41,238 nt of DNA from Aquibium sp. ELW1220 (lineage in GTDB: Bacteria; Pseudomonadota; Alphaproteobacteria; Rhizobiales; Rhizobiaceae): contig NZ_JAOAOQ010000048.1 in NCBI RefSeq assembly GCF_030398385.1, positions 1 to 41,238 on the forward strand, in the 5' to 3' direction. The position numbers were made by a program, and so were the translations under genes. How positions within the stretch are numbered: the stretch's first letter is position 1; each line of letters starts with the position of its first letter. Positions 17,869-27,039 of this stretch are shown piece after piece. The notes under the pieces were generated by a model. The model did not search any database. It was not told where the DNA came from and saw only the letters and a list, made by a program, of their open reading frames with translations.

Positions 17869-20214
17869 ATGGCGGACGGATCGCAGTCGGTTACATTTCT
17901 TGCGCTGATCCTGCCGTTCCTGGCCGCCGCGATTGCCCCCGCGCTGACCCGCGTCTTCAAGCACAACGCGGCCTGGGTGCTGGCGCTGGCGCCGCTGTTC
18001 CTGGTCGTCCATTTCTTCGGTTATCTCGGCGACGTCGCCGACGGCAGGACGGTGACGGGCGGATATTCCTGGATCCCGAGCCTCGGCGTCGATTTCGCCT
18101 GGTTCATCGACGGTCTGTCGCTGACCTTCGCGCTGCTGATCTCCGGCATCGGCACGCTGATCGTCCTCTATGCCGGCGGCTACCTGAAGGGGCACGAGCA
18201 GCAGGGCCGCTTCTTCTCCTTCATCCTGATGTTCATGGGCGCCATGCAGGGCCTGGTCCTGTCGGACTCCTTCATGATGCTGTTCGTGTTCTGGGAACTG
18301 ACCTCGATCACGTCCTTCCTGCTGATCGGCTTCGACCACGCCCGCGAGGCGTCGCGGCGCGCGGCAATCCAGGCGCTGGTCGTGACGGGGCTGGGTGGCC
18401 TGTCGCTGCTCGCGGGGCTGCTGGTGATCTGGGCCGCGACGGGGCAGGGAACGCTGTCGGGCCTGCTCGCCACAGGCGACGCGCTGCGAGCGGCGCCCTT
18501 CTACCTGCTGGCGCTCGTGCTGGTTCTCGGCGGTGCCTTCACCAAGTCGGCGCAGTTCCCGTTCCATTTCTGGCTGCCCAACGCCATGGAGGCGCCGACG
18601 CCCGTCTCGGCCTATCTCCACTCCGCCACCATGGTGAAGGCCGGCGTCTACCTGCTGATGCGCCTCAACCCGGTGCTGGGGGAGACTGTGTGGTGGGAGA
18701 CGATCCTGCCGGTCTTCGGTGGCACGACGCTCATCGTCGGCACGCTGCTCGCCATCCGCCAGACCGATCTCAAGCTGATGCTGGCCTATACGACGGTCGC
18801 CTCGCTCGGCCTGCTGGTCATGCTGACCGGCTTCGGCTCCGAGATCGCGATCGAGGCGGCGGTGCTCTATCTGGTGGCGCATTCGATGTTCAAGGGCGCG
18901 CTGTTCATGGTGGCGGGCCTGATCGACCACGAGGCCGGCACCCGCGACGTGCGCCGCCTCGGCGGACTGCGTTCGGCCATGCCGATCACCTTCGCCGCCG
19001 CGCTTCTGGCCGCACTGTCGATGGGCGGGCTGCCGCCTTTCTTCGGCTTCCTCGCCAAGGAGGAGATCTATGCGGCGCTGAACTTCTCGGGCGGCTGGAA
19101 CGGCGTCTTCACCGTCGTCGCCATCGTCGGCAATGCGCTGATGCTGGTGATCGGCTTCGCCGTGGCGCTGAAGCCCTTCCTCGGCGCGGCCGTCGAGACG
19201 CCCAAGCACGCGCATGAAGGGCCGGTGCTGCTCTGGCTCGGACCGCTGACGCTCGCCGTCGTCGGTCTCGTGGCGGCGGTCTTCTCCGGCGTCTCGCACC
19301 ACTATGTGTCCGAGCCGATGGCGGCGGCCGTTGCCGGCGCACCGGTGGAGATCTACATTTCCGTCGTGCCGCATGCGAGCCTGGCGCTGCTGCTCTCGCT
19401 CGTCACCATCGCCCTCGGAATCGCCATCTACCTGCTGCTCGACCGGGCGCGCGACGCCATGGCCGGCGTGCTTGCCGCCATAGGCTGGGGTCCCGACCGC
19501 GGCTTCGACCAGGTCATCCGCGGCCTGATCCGGCTGGCCGATGCGGTGACGGGCGTCATCCAGAACGGCCGCCTCGAGGTCTACATGGTCGTGACCTTCG
19601 TCATGATCGCGATCGCGGTCTGGACGCCGATGCTGGTGTTCGACGAACTGCCTTCGATGCCGTCGGTCCCCGATCTCACCTTCTACGAATGGACGGTCTT
19701 CGCCATCGCCATCATCGGCCTCGGCGCGGTGGTGTATGCGGCCGACCGGCTGACGGCGATCGTGTCGCTGGGCATCCAGGGCTTCGCGGTGGCGCTGCTG
19801 TTCCTTCTGCTCGGCGCGCCGGACCTGTCGTTCACGCAGTTCATGGTAGAGACGCTGTCGGTCGTGATCCTGGCGCTCGTGATGACGCGGCTGCGGCTGC
19901 ATCCGAGCGACCATCGCCCGACGCCGGAGAAACTGCTGGACATGACGATCGCCGGCGCCTGCGGGCTGGGCTTCGCGCTGCTCCTGCTGAAGGTGACGCA
20001 GATCCCCTTCGACGCCACGCTGTCGGAGTTCTTCAGCACCTATTCCTACGTGATCGCGCATGGCCGCAACATCGTCAACGTCATCATCGTCGACTTCCGC
20101 GGCCTCGACACGCTGGGCGAGATCGCGGTGGTGATGATCACGGGGCTCGCCATCCTCGCCCTGATCCGCATCCGGGTTCCCCGGACGTCCAAACAGCCGG
20201 AGGCGGCGTCCTGA
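17869..20214 (+). CDS. mnhA: Mrp/Mnh cation:proton antiporter subunit A
   Basis: This 781-residue inner-membrane protein is related to complex I NuoL/ND5 and is the largest subunit of the Na+(K+)/H+ antiporter complex. The antiporter-like core (residues about 60-420) includes [16 protein letters not shown] with the conserved Glu, [36 protein letters not shown] with the proton-path Lys and His residues, and [13 protein letters not shown]. The C-terminal third (about 570-781) is the MrpA-specific extension, with [15 protein letters not shown] and [20 protein letters not shown] blocks. The MrpB subunit is separate, so this is the non-fused arrangement. It is first in a seven-gene operon; the start ATG at 17869 precedes a typical N-terminus. 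Confidence 0.94.
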   Translation: MADGSQSVTFLALILPFLAAAIAPALTRVFKHNAAWVLALAPLFLVVHFFGYLGDVADGRTVTGGYSWIPSLGVDFAWFIDGLSLTFALLISGIGTLIVLYAGGYLKGHEQQGRFFSFILMFMGAMQGLVLSDSFMMLFVFWELTSITSFLLIGFDHAREASRRAAIQALVVTGLGGLSLLAGLLVIWAATGQGTLSGLLATGDALRAAPFYLLALVLVLGGAFTKSAQFPFHFWLPNAMEAPTPVSAYLHSATMVKAGVYLLMRLNPVLGETVWWETILPVFGGTTLIVGTLLAIRQTDLKLMLAYTTVASLGLLVMLTGFGSEIAIEAAVLYLVAHSMFKGALFMVAGLIDHEAGTRDVRRLGGLRSAMPITFAAALLAALSMGGLPPFFGFLAKEEIYAALNFSGGWNGVFTVVAIVGNALMLVIGFAVALKPFLGAAVETPKHAHEGPVLLWLGPLTLAVVGLVAAVFSGVSHHYVSEPMAAAVAGAPVEIYISVVPHASLALLLSLVTIALGIAIYLLLDRARDAMAGVLAAIGWGPDRGFDQVIRGLIRLADAVTGVIQNGRLEVYMVVTFVMIAIAVWTPMLVFDELPSMPSVPDLTFYEWTVFAIAIIGLGAVVYAADRLTAIVSLGIQGFAVALLFLLLGAPDLSFTQFMVETLSVVILALVMTRLRLHPSDHRPTPEKLLDMTIAGACGLGFALLLLKVTQIPFDATLSEFFSTYSYVIAHGRNIVNVIIVDFRGLDTLGEIAVVMITGLAILALIRIRVPRTSKQPEAAS

Positions 20215-20215
20215 C

Positions 20216-20634
20216 ATGCAGACCGTCATCTTCAGAACCGCGGCACCCTACCTCGCCAGCCTCATGGTGCTGTTCTCGGTCTTCGTGCTGCTGCGCGGCC
20301 ACAACGAACCGGGCGGCGGCTTCATCGGCGGCCTGATCGCGGCTTCCGCCTTCGCGATCTACGGCATCGCCTGCGGCGTGGCGCCGGTGCGCCGGGCGAT
20401 GTACTTCCACCCGATGGCGATCGCCGGCTTCGGCCTCTTCCTGTCGGCGGCGGCGGGACTGCTGTCGCTCGCGATGGGTGTACCGTTCCTGACGGGGCTG
20501 TGGACCAAGGTCTACCTGCCCGGCGTCACCATCGACCTCTCCTCGGTCATGTTCTTCGACTTCGGCGTCTACTTCGTCGTCGTCGGCGCGATCACCTCGA
20601 TCGCGCTCGCTCTCGAGGAAAGGGAGGAGGACTG

Positions 20635-20635
<1 letters not shown>
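20216..20635 (+). CDS. mnhB: Mrp/Mnh antiporter subunit B
   Basis: This 139-residue membrane subunit has four predicted helices. The family signature [17 protein letters not shown] is at residues 27-43, and [25 protein letters not shown] lies near the C-terminus. Its ATG is 1 bp past the mnhA stop, and its stop shares one base with the mnhC start, so expression is tightly coupled. Confidence 0.94.
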
Positions 20636-21012
<377 letters not shown>

Positions 21013-21019
21013 GGCAACC

Positions 21020-22588
21020 ATGGCAGCCGAAACCTCCGTGCCGGTGGACACCAGCGCCGCCTTCGTCCTGGGCGTGACGAGCCTGATCGACTGGGCCGTG
21101 ATCGCGCCGGTGGCGCTGCCGATCCTCGGCGGCGCGCTGCTCCTGATGGTGCGGCACCGGACGCGGCTGCATGCCGCGGTCGCCTTCGCCGTGCTAGCCG
21201 CGACCTTCGCCGCCTGTCTCGTCCTCCTGTGGCGGGTGATGGGCGAGGGGACGCAGGTGATGACGATGGGCCGCTGGCTGCCGCCCTACGGCATCACGTT
21301 CCAGGCCGACATGCTGGGCGCGGCCTTCGCCACCACCGCCACCTTCGCCACCACGGCGGCGGCCGTCTTCGCCCTGCGCGACATCAACGCCACCGGCCGG
21401 CGCTACGGCTTCTATCCGTTCCTGCTTTTGATGATCGCTGGCGTGAACGGCGCCTTCCTGACCGGCGACATCTTCAACCTCTACGTCTGGTTCGAGGTTT
21501 TCGTGATCTCGTCCTTCGGCCTCTTGATCCTGGGCTCGGAGCGGCGCCAGATCGACGGCGCCGTGAAGTATGCCGTGCTCAACCTGATCGCCACGACGGT
21601 GTTCCTGATAACCACCGGTTATCTCTACGGCGTCTTCGGCACGCTCAACATGGCCGACATCGCGCGCAAGGCCGATGGACTTCGCGAGAGCGGCCCGCTG
21701 ATGACGATCGCCACGCTCTATCTGCTCGCCTTCGGCATGAAGGCGGCGGCGTTCCCGCTGAATTTCTGGCTGCCGGCGTCGTACCACACGCCGCGGATCG
21801 TCACGTCGGCGATGTTCGGCGGCCTGCTGACCAAGGTCGGCGTCTATGCGCTGCTGCGCACCTTCACCACGCTCTTTCCCGTCGAGCGCGCGGTGCTGTC
21901 GGACGTCATCGCGGTGGTGGCCGTCCTGACGATGGTGCTCGGCGTGCTCGGCGCGCTGGCGCAGACCGACATCAGGCGCACCATCGGCTTCGTCGTCATC
22001 TCCGGCATCGGCACCATGCTGGCCGGGCTGGCGATCGGCTCGCCGCTGGCGCTGTCGGGCACCGTGCTCTACGCCATCCACTCGATCCTGATCATGACCG
22101 CGCTCTACCTTCTCGCCGGCCTGATGCGCGAGGCGGGCGGCAGCTTCTCGCTGCATGAGCTCGGCGGGCTCTACCGGTCGCATCCGCTTCTGGCGGCCAT
22201 GATGCTGGCCCTGATGCTGGCCGCGGCCGGCCTGCCGCCGCTGTCCGGGCTCTGGCCGAAGGTCATGCTGGTGAAGGCGGCGATCGAAGGCCAGGCGTGG
22301 TGGCTGACCGGCGCGATCCTGCTGTCGAGCGTGCTCACCACCATCGTGCTCGGCCGTGTCTTCGCCCTGTCGTTCTGGCGCCCGCAGCAGGCCCTGGCGA
22401 CGCCGGCCGACACCCGGCCGATCGACCCGATTGCCGGCTATGGCACCGTGCTCGTGCTTCTCGTCCCCGCTGTCTGGATCGGCCTTTGGCCCGAGCCGTT
22501 CCTGCGCATCGCGGAAACGGCGGCGGCGGGCCTTGCCGACCCCGGATCCTACATCGGCTCGGTGTTTTCAGCGCAAGGTGGATCATGA
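21020..22588 (+). CDS. mnhD: Mrp/Mnh antiporter subunit D
   Basis: This 522-residue antiporter-like membrane subunit is homologous to NuoM/NuoN. Diagnostic blocks are [18 protein letters not shown] with the conserved Glu in the fifth helix, [43 protein letters not shown] with the proton-channel lysines, and [17 protein letters not shown]. It begins 7 bp after mnhC and overlaps mnhE by ATGA at 22585-22588. The first 30 residues are hydrophilic and variable. Confidence 0.94.
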   Translation: MAAETSVPVDTSAAFVLGVTSLIDWAVIAPVALPILGGALLLMVRHRTRLHAAVAFAVLAATFAACLVLLWRVMGEGTQVMTMGRWLPPYGITFQADMLGAAFATTATFATTAAAVFALRDINATGRRYGFYPFLLLMIAGVNGAFLTGDIFNLYVWFEVFVISSFGLLILGSERRQIDGAVKYAVLNLIATTVFLITTGYLYGVFGTLNMADIARKADGLRESGPLMTIATLYLLAFGMKAAAFPLNFWLPASYHTPRIVTSAMFGGLLTKVGVYALLRTFTTLFPVERAVLSDVIAVVAVLTMVLGVLGALAQTDIRRTIGFVVISGIGTMLAGLAIGSPLALSGTVLYAIHSILIMTALYLLAGLMREAGGSFSLHELGGLYRSHPLLAAMMLALMLAAAGLPPLSGLWPKVMLVKAAIEGQAWWLTGAILLSSVLTTIVLGRVFALSFWRPQQALATPADTRPIDPIAGYGTVLVLLVPAVWIGLWPEPFLRIAETAAAGLADPGSYIGSVFSAQGGS

Positions 22589-23058
22589 CGCTCTATCTCG
22601 CCAATATCATCCTCGCGCTGGCCTGGATGGTGATGACCGGTTCGGCCACCTTCGTCAATTTCCTGTTCGGCTATGCGCTCGGTGCCGGCGCGCTCTATTT
22701 GATCCGCGAGCAGGTGGGATCGCTGGGCTACTTCGCCCGTGCCCGCCGCGTGCTGTCGCTGGCGATCCTGTTCGTCTACGAGCTCGTCCTGTCCTCCTGG
22801 CGCGTCGCCGTGCTGGTGGTGACGCCCGACATGAAGCTCAAGCCCGGCATCTTCGCCTATCCGCTGAAGGTCGACCGCGACTTCGAGATCACCCTGCTCG
22901 CCAATCTGATCACGCTGACGCCGGGCACGCTGTCGGTCGACGTCTCGGACGACCGGCGATTCCTCTACATCCATGCGCTCGACTGCTCCGATCCCGACCA
23001 GGCGCGCATGGACATCGCCACCGGCTTCGAGCGCAAGATCATGGAGGCCTTCCGGTGA
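22585..23058 (+). CDS. mnhE: Mrp/Mnh antiporter subunit E
   Basis: This 157-residue subunit has two or three N-terminal helices and a cytoplasmic C-terminal domain. [21 protein letters not shown] (residues about 103-123) is the family hallmark, followed by LYIHALD. The ATG overlaps the mnhD stop, and the stop overlaps the GTG start of mnhF. Confidence 0.93.
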   Translation: MTLYLANIILALAWMVMTGSATFVNFLFGYALGAGALYLIREQVGSLGYFARARRVLSLAILFVYELVLSSWRVAVLVVTPDMKLKPGIFAYPLKVDRDFEITLLANLITLTPGTLSVDVSDDRRFLYIHALDCSDPDQARMDIATGFERKIMEAFR

Positions 23059-23396
23059 GCGGCAGCGAAACCTTCCTTGGCGGTGCGGTGACCGTCGCGC
23101 TCGGCCTGCTGTGCCTGTCCTTCCTGGTGACGGTCTACCGCGTCGTGCGCGGCCCAACGCTGCCCGACCGGATCGTGGCGCTGGACATGCTGGTCGCCGT
23201 CGCGCTCGGCTTCATCGCCGTCATCGGCATCCGCACCGGCATCACGCTCTACATCGACGTCGCCATCGCGCTCGGCCTCGTCGGCTTCCTGGCGACCGTG
23301 GCGTTCGCCCGCTTCGTGCTCAGCCGCGGCAGCTATCGCGAGAAGAACGCGGCCGAGGGCGAGACCGCGCCAAGCAACCCGGAGGTGAAGCTGTGA
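23055..23396 (+). CDS. mnhF: Mrp/Mnh antiporter subunit F
   Basis: This 113-residue, three-helix membrane protein has [19 protein letters not shown] at residues 27-45, the MrpF signature with its conserved Asp residues, and then [24 protein letters not shown]. The start is a GTG at 23055 inside the end of mnhE (GTGA overlap). An ATG downstream would cut into the first helix, so the GTG is preferred. A short hydrophilic tail ends in the next overlap. Confidence 0.92.
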   Translation: MSGSETFLGGAVTVALGLLCLSFLVTVYRVVRGPTLPDRIVALDMLVAVALGFIAVIGIRTGITLYIDVAIALGLVGFLATVAFARFVLSRGSYREKNAAEGETAPSNPEVKL

Positions 23397-23743
23397 CGCA
23401 CGTCATCACCAACTACCTGACCGGAATCCTGATCGTGATCGGCGCCGCATTCGCCCTGGTTGCATCCGTGGGCCTGCTGCGGCTGCCGGAGTTCTACACC
23501 CGCATGCACGCGGCCTCGAAGGCCGGAACGCTGGGCGCCTGCGTCATGCTGATCGCCGTCGCCGTCTATACCGACGACACCGCCGTCGCCTCGCGCGCGC
23601 TCGCCGGCGTCATCTTCTTTCTTCTGACGGCGCCGATCTCGGCCCATCTTCTGGCGAAAGCCGCCTATGCCGCGGGCTATCCTCTCTGGGAAGGATCAGT
23701 CCACGACGAGATGCCGCCGCGTGCAGCACACAAAGACGAATGA
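23393..23743 (+). CDS. mnhG: Mrp/Mnh antiporter subunit G
   Basis: This 116-residue, three-helix membrane protein is the last gene of the operon. [22 protein letters not shown] (residues 27-48) and [18 protein letters not shown] are diagnostic for MrpG. The GTG start at 23393 overlaps the mnhF stop (GTGA). With A-F this makes a complete seven-subunit antiporter used for sodium/potassium and pH homeostasis. No clear terminator follows. Confidence 0.93.
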   Translation: MTHVITNYLTGILIVIGAAFALVASVGLLRLPEFYTRMHAASKAGTLGACVMLIAVAVYTDDTAVASRALAGVIFFLLTAPISAHLLAKAAYAAGYPLWEGSVHDEMPPRAAHKDE

Positions 23744-24042
23744 ACCGAATGTGGCCGGACCAGATGGCGCGCTGATCACGATACAAATCCTTCTGATAAT
23801 ATTTTTGGATGCTCTGGTTGTCTCGCGGCGGTTGCAGTTCAGATGGTTCACAAACCACTAAACCGATTTGTTACATTATTTTTTCGTAATTTTCCGAAAA
23901 CAGAATTGACTTGAAGACTATGCGGGCTCATTTATCAGAACGAATGGCGAGTCGTGCAGCGACGTATTCGCGGTTCTCAAACGCAGCGGTGCTTAGAACG
24001 CCGACTTCAATCCACTAGCCAACTCACTGGGGCCTGACCGAT
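23744..24042. promoter_or_regulatory. AT-rich control region upstream of mucR
   Basis: About 300 bp without a gene. Positions 23780-23935 are strikingly AT-rich for this window, with T-runs and T-A steps around 23868-23900. A possible promoter is TTGACT (23906-23911) with a weak CATTTA/ATTTAT box 17-18 bp downstream, leaving a leader of about 100 nt before mucR. MucR/Ros proteins are known to bind AT-rich DNA and often repress their own genes, so autoregulation here is a reasonable inference. Confidence 0.45.
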
Positions 24043-24471
24043 ATGGAAATTTCCGAGTCGAACCTGACTCAAGGCAACATGCTCATCGAGCTGACCGCCG
24101 ACGTTGTTGCCGCTTATGTCAGCAACAATCCCGTTCCCGTTTCCGAACTGCCGAACCTGATCGCCGACATCCACGCCGCGCTCGGCCGGGTCGGCACGGC
24201 GACCGAAATGGCGCCTGCCGAGAAGCCCAAGCCCGCGGTCAGCCCGAAGAAGTCCGTCCATGACGACTTCATCATCTGTCTCGAGGACGGCAAGAAGTTC
24301 AAGTCGCTGAAGCGGCACCTGATGACCCATTACGGCCTCACGCCGGATCAGTATCGCGAGAAGTGGGGCCTCGACGCGACCTACCCGATGGTCGCACCGA
24401 ACTATGCAGCAGCGCGTTCGCAGCTTGCCAAGAAGATGGGCCTCGGTCGCAAGCGCAAGACGGCGCGCTGA
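24043..24471 (+). CDS. mucR: MucR/Ros-family zinc-finger transcriptional regulator
   Basis: This 142-residue cytoplasmic DNA-binding protein controls exopolysaccharide, motility and cell-cycle genes in rhizobia and virulence genes in Brucella. The N-terminal half mediates oligomerisation. The C-terminal DNA-binding domain has [17 protein letters not shown] followed by [17 protein letters not shown]. Relative to Ros (ligands Cys79, Cys82, His92, His97), this protein keeps Cys79 and His92, has Asp at 82, and has Tyr at 97 with His at 96, as in the Mesorhizobium/Brucella-type members where the second Cys is replaced. A basic tail GRKRKTAR follows. It is monocistronic with a strong terminator. 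Confidence 0.95.
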   Translation: MEISESNLTQGNMLIELTADVVAAYVSNNPVPVSELPNLIADIHAALGRVGTATEMAPAEKPKPAVSPKKSVHDDFIICLEDGKKFKSLKRHLMTHYGLTPDQYREKWGLDATYPMVAPNYAAARSQLAKKMGLGRKRKTAR

Positions 24472-24877
24472 CCTGACCTGACGGTTCTTTCCGGGTTTGA
24501 CGGCGGCGCCTCCCGGTGCCGCCGTCTTTTCGTCTGCGCCCGGGGCGGGCGGGGTCGGCGCCGCCCGGCTTTTCGCCGTCGCCGAACTGGTCGAGCGCCT
24601 GTTTCAGCGCGATGTGCCGGTTGAGGTCGTAGCTCCAGTGGCGCGCCGCGCCGCGCAGACGCTCGCGCTCGATCAGGCGCTCGAGCCGCTGCCGCAGCGC
24701 CGCCCGCGCCTCGCCGGCCATTGCCAGCGCGGCCCCGATCTCGACGCCGGTCGTCAGGAAGAAGGCGGCGCGGATGGCGGCGTTCCTGGCTTCGAGCGCC
24801 TTGCGCTCGCGGTGGTTTCTCGCGTCTTCTGCAAATGTCGTTACGGGGGCCTCCGGTGCGTGAACTGGAGGCCGCAT
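24338..24877 (-). CDS. Conserved alphaproteobacterial hypothetical protein with extended tail
   Basis: The first 105 or so residues look like a real conserved protein: [40 protein letters not shown], then [20 protein letters not shown] and [12 protein letters not shown]. It is helical, charged and without a signal or membrane segment. I recall similar short cytoplasmic proteins beside mucR-like genes but know no function. After [10 protein letters not shown] the frame runs on through low-complexity Arg/Gly codons, through the mucR terminator and 134 bp antisense to mucR before the first stop. The tail is probably not conserved, so a stop lost by mutation or a small frameshift near 24560 is possible. 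Start at 24877 is the first ATG of the conserved block. Confidence 0.6.
   Translation of the reverse strand: MRPPVHAPEAPVTTFAEDARNHRERKALEARNAAIRAAFFLTTGVEIGAALAMAGEARAALRQRLERLIERERLRGAARHWSYDLNRHIALKQALDQFGDGEKPGGADPARPGRRRKDGGTGRRRRQTRKEPSGQVSAPSCACDRGPSSWQAANALLHSSVRPSGRSRRGPTSRDTDPA
24499..24530 (+). terminator. Rho-independent terminator of mucR
   Basis: A 12-bp stem with one G-U pair (GACGGCGGCGCC / GGTGCCGCCGTC) around a TCCC loop is followed by TTTT at 24527-24530. It starts 28 bp after the mucR stop and lies inside the tail of the convergent gene 24338-24877. Confidence 0.85.
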
Positions 24878-24906
24878 GATGGGTGCGGGTCACGGGGGTG
24901 GGGACA

Positions 24907-24981
24907 GAATCCCTGTGAAAAATCTGCAGCCACTTTAAATCTGGTCGAAGAATCAATGACGTAGAAGAAAAGTGCGGATTC
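24907..24981. promoter_or_regulatory. Cluster of three GANTC (CcrM methylation) sites
   Basis: GAATC at 24907-24911 and 24950-24954 and GATTC at 24977-24981 lie within 75 bp, just upstream of the predicted promoter at 24998-25026. About 0.3 sites would be expected by chance. GANTC methylation by CcrM tunes cell-cycle promoters in alphaproteobacteria, so the cluster hints at cell-cycle control of the DnaA-domain gene. Confidence 0.45.
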
Positions 24982-24997
24982 AGGTGTTGCGCTTTTG

Positions 24998-25026
24998 TTC
25001 ACACCTTGCGGGGCTGCCGCTATAAG
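24998..25026 (+). promoter_or_regulatory. Strong sigma-70-type promoter of the DnaA-domain-IV operon
   Basis: TTCACA (24998-25003) and TATAAG (25021-25026) each match the consensus at 5 of 6 positions and are 17 bp apart. Transcription would start near 25033, about 29 nt before the GTG start at 25062. Confidence 0.6.
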
Positions 25027-25027
25027 A

Positions 25028-25061
25028 GGAACATATTCCTATCACCAGGGGGAAATGTTCC
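25028..25061 (+). promoter_or_regulatory. Symmetrical element over the transcription start and ribosome-binding site
   Basis: GGAACAT (25028-25034), a bulged A and TTCC (25036-25039) pair exactly with GGAA (25051-25054) and ATGTTCC (25055-25061) across an 11-nt loop. The right half contains part of the AGGGGGAA ribosome-binding site and touches the GTG start. The left half overlaps the predicted transcription start. It may be a protein operator, or a hairpin limiting translation if transcription starts slightly earlier. Confidence 0.45.
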
Positions 25062-25493
25062 GTGCCATCGTCAAATGCCAGCCAGATCCTTCACAGACCC
25101 ACTGTGGCACCACCCGGCCACCCGCCTCAGGAGAGGGAGCACCGACGCGCGCCGCTGTCGCCGCGATCGACGGAGCGGGCGGTGTTCGTGTGCGACTGCG
25201 TCATCGACATCACCGCGGCGCTGTTCAACGTCAGCGGCCGCGAACTGCGCCAGGCGGGACGGACCTCCACGAGCGTCTCGCGGGTGCGGCAGATCGCCAT
25301 GTATGTGAGCCACGTGGTCATGGGGCTGTCGATGTCCGAGGTGGGACGCGGTTTCGCCCGCGAGCGCACCACGGTGCTGCATGCCTGCCACCTGATCGAG
25401 GACATGCGTGACGACGCCGACTTCGATGCCATCGTTGCCCTGACGGAGCGCGTCGCGGGCGCTGCACTCCGCGGCTTGGAGCACCGCCGATGA
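25062..25493 (+). CDS. Stand-alone DnaA domain IV-like helix-turn-helix protein
   Basis: The product has 143 residues. The first 38 are variable and Pro/Arg-rich. From about residue 40 the protein matches the C-terminal DNA-binding domain of DnaA: SVSRVRQIAMYVSHVVMGLS, MSEVGRGFARERTTVLHACH and LIEDMRDD. The DnaA signature GRDHTTVLHA reads ARERTTVLHA here, so the two threonines and His-Ala are kept, while the box-contacting Asp and His are Glu and Arg. There is no AAA+ domain, so it cannot be an initiator by itself. It could bind DnaA-box-like sites as a regulator. The GTG start has an AGGGGG ribosome-binding site. Its stop overlaps the next start (ATGA at 25490-25493). Confidence 0.85.
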   Translation: MPSSNASQILHRPTVAPPGHPPQEREHRRAPLSPRSTERAVFVCDCVIDITAALFNVSGRELRQAGRTSTSVSRVRQIAMYVSHVVMGLSMSEVGRGFARERTTVLHACHLIEDMRDDADFDAIVALTERVAGAALRGLEHRR

Positions 25494-26296
25494 AACGCGC
25501 GACGGACAAGGTACGGCTTCGGATCCTGCGCTTCCTGGCGGGCGGCGATGCTTATGTCGAGGAGGCGACCCTGCGCGGGCGGGTCCGGCTTCGGTCGGAG
25601 CGCCTCGGCGCGATCCAGGTGGAGGGTTCGGCGCTGGAAACGATGGCCGCGGCGGGCCTCCTGCAGCGCGCGGGCAATGGCTTGCTCCAGCTCACGGAAA
25701 CGGGCCGCGCTGCCTATGTCCGGTTTCGGGGCGCCGAGCGGCCCTTCCTGCTCCCGCATGGGGAGGTGGGGACCGCGATCGTGGAGACCGAGGAGGGACA
25801 GCAGGCGGTGGCGGTGAACCTGGCGGAATCGCCGCTGGCCAAGCTTTCCCGCCTCCGCGACCGGGATGGCCGGCGCTTTCTCGACGACGAGCTGTTTCAC
25901 GCCGGAGAGCGCTTCCGCAGCGATTATGGCCGCGGCCTGCTGATGCCGCGGCTGGGCGTCAACTGGGCCGCACTGGGCGGTGGCGGATCGGGAGGTCGGG
26001 GGGGCAGTTCGGTGGACCTGACGGACTCGGCCCTGGCGGCGCGCGACCGCGTCGACCGCGCCATCGAGGCGGTCGGCCCCGAGCTTGGCGGCCTGCTGGT
26101 CGACGTCTGCTGCTTCCTGAAAGGCCTGGAGACGGTGGAACTGGAGCGCGGATGGCCGGTGCGCTCGGCCAAGGTGATGCTCCGCGCCGCGCTGTCGGCG
26201 CTCGCCCGCCACTATGAGCCCCAGCCGAGGCGCCAGGCCGGCCGCATCCTCCACTGGGGCGCCAGGGACTACCGGCCGAAGACCGCGCGGACCTGA
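25490..26296 (+). CDS. DUF6456 domain protein with N-terminal winged-helix region
   Basis: The product has 268 residues and no signal or membrane segment. Residues 1-80 look like a winged-helix module (VRLRILRFLAGGDAYVEEATL, then METMAAAGLLQRAGNGLLQLTETGRA-like pattern). Residues about 95-150 form a middle region starting with the QAVAVNLAESPLAKLSRL block. A Gly-rich linker is followed by the C-terminal DUF6456 domain, AARDRVDRAIEAVGPELGGLL, VDVCCFLKGLETVELERGWP and VRSAKVMLRAALSALARHY. The start overlaps the upstream DnaA-domain gene by ATGA, so the two proteins probably act together, perhaps as DNA-binding partners. The function of DUF6456 is unknown to me. Confidence 0.82.
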   Translation: MKRATDKVRLRILRFLAGGDAYVEEATLRGRVRLRSERLGAIQVEGSALETMAAAGLLQRAGNGLLQLTETGRAAYVRFRGAERPFLLPHGEVGTAIVETEEGQQAVAVNLAESPLAKLSRLRDRDGRRFLDDELFHAGERFRSDYGRGLLMPRLGVNWAALGGGGSGGRGGSSVDLTDSALAARDRVDRAIEAVGPELGGLLVDVCCFLKGLETVELERGWPVRSAKVMLRAALSALARHYEPQPRRQAGRILHWGARDYRPKTART

Positions 26297-26353
26297 CGCA
26301 GGCAACGGGGATCGCTATTCGTCGGGACCGTGCCGCCGGCACCTTGCGATCCC

Positions 26354-26395
26354 GCCTGTCTCCCGGAACCGGTCCGCCCGCTCCGGGAGACAGGC
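26354..26395. terminator. Strong inverted repeat between convergent genes
   Basis: GCCTGTCTCCCGGA (26354-26367) and TCCGGGAGACAGGC (26382-26395) form a perfect 14-bp stem around 14 nt. There is no T-run on either side. Its position between the convergent DUF6456 and sufE genes suggests a bidirectional terminator or transcript-end hairpin. Confidence 0.55.
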
Positions 26396-26413
26396 CCGGG
26401 ACGGCGGCCGGCC

Positions 26414-26842
26414 TCAGGCGGGGTCGGCCAGCGCCATGCGGGCATCGTGGCGGATGCGCTTGACCATCGACCGCAGACCGTTGGAGCGCTGCGGCGTCAG
26501 GTGCTCGTCGAGCCCGAGCCCTGCCAGCACGCCCTCGGCGTCGGTGGCGACGATGTCGCTGGCCTTGCGGCCGGAATAGAGGGCCAGCATCAGCGCCACG
26601 AGGCCGCGCACGATGTGGGCATCGGAATCGCCGGTGAACTCGACGACCGGATCGTCGCCGCTGCCGCGCCGCGTCGTCAGCCAGACCTGGCTGACGCAGC
26701 CGGGCACCCGGTTCTCCTCGGTGCGGTCGCTCTCGGGGAAGGGCGGCAGGTCGCGACCGAGGTCGATCACGTAGCGGTAGCGGTCCTCCCAGTCGTCGAT
26801 GAAGGCGAAGTCGTCGATGATGGACTGGATGTCGGCGGCCAT
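26414..26842 (-). CDS. sufE: SufE-family cysteine desulfurase sulfur acceptor
   Basis: This 142-residue cytoplasmic protein accepts persulfide sulfur from a SufS-type cysteine desulfurase and passes it to Fe-S cluster assembly. The acceptor cysteine is Cys49 in NRVPGCVSQVW. Other family blocks are DFAFIDDWEDRYRYVIDLG near the N-terminus, FTGDSDAHIVRGLVALML, and LTPQRSNGLRSMVKRI. No suf operon is nearby, so this is a detached sufE as often seen in rhizobia. The ATG at 26842 begins the conserved region; an alternative 40 codons upstream lacks family support. An AGGGACGAAG lies upstream. Confidence 0.94.
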   Translation of the reverse strand: MAADIQSIIDDFAFIDDWEDRYRYVIDLGRDLPPFPESDRTEENRVPGCVSQVWLTTRRGSGDDPVVEFTGDSDAHIVRGLVALMLALYSGRKASDIVATDAEGVLAGLGLDEHLTPQRSNGLRSMVKRIRHDARMALADPA

Positions 26843-26868
26843 GATGTGTCTTCGTCCCTGTTGATCCG

Positions 26869-26897
26869 CATATAGAGCGGAAAGCGGGACTGTTGAA
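26869..26897 (-). promoter_or_regulatory. Possible sufE promoter
   Basis: On the minus strand TTCAAC (26897-26892) and TATATG (26874-26869) are 17 bp apart, placing the start of transcription near 26862, about 20 nt before the ATG. The conserved 17-bp motif at 26922-26938 lies upstream, at roughly -60 to -76. Confidence 0.35.
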
Positions 26898-26921
26898 CCG
26901 CTCGGCCGACGATTTCGAACC

Positions 26922-26938
26922 TTTGCATCGAATGGAAA
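26922..26938 (-). promoter_or_regulatory. 17-bp motif upstream of sufE
   Basis: Read on the minus strand, this is TTTCCATTCGATGCAAA. The identical 17-mer occurs on the plus strand at 27488-27504 upstream of the histidine kinase gene, in the same orientation relative to the downstream gene. Confidence 0.5.
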
Positions 26939-27039
26939 AAACGCCGCATGCACGAGGCCCATGCATGCGGCGCGCCATTGTCATGGCAGTCGATCAGAGT
27001 TTAGCCGGCCGCCTCCGGGCAGCAGGCCGGCAAGCGGCG

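Noticed and set aside
17500-20229. A 909-codon minus-strand frame opposite mnhA
   Set aside because: Composition (very rich in His, Gln, Arg, Asp) is that of an antisense shadow; mnhA on the plus strand is unmistakable.
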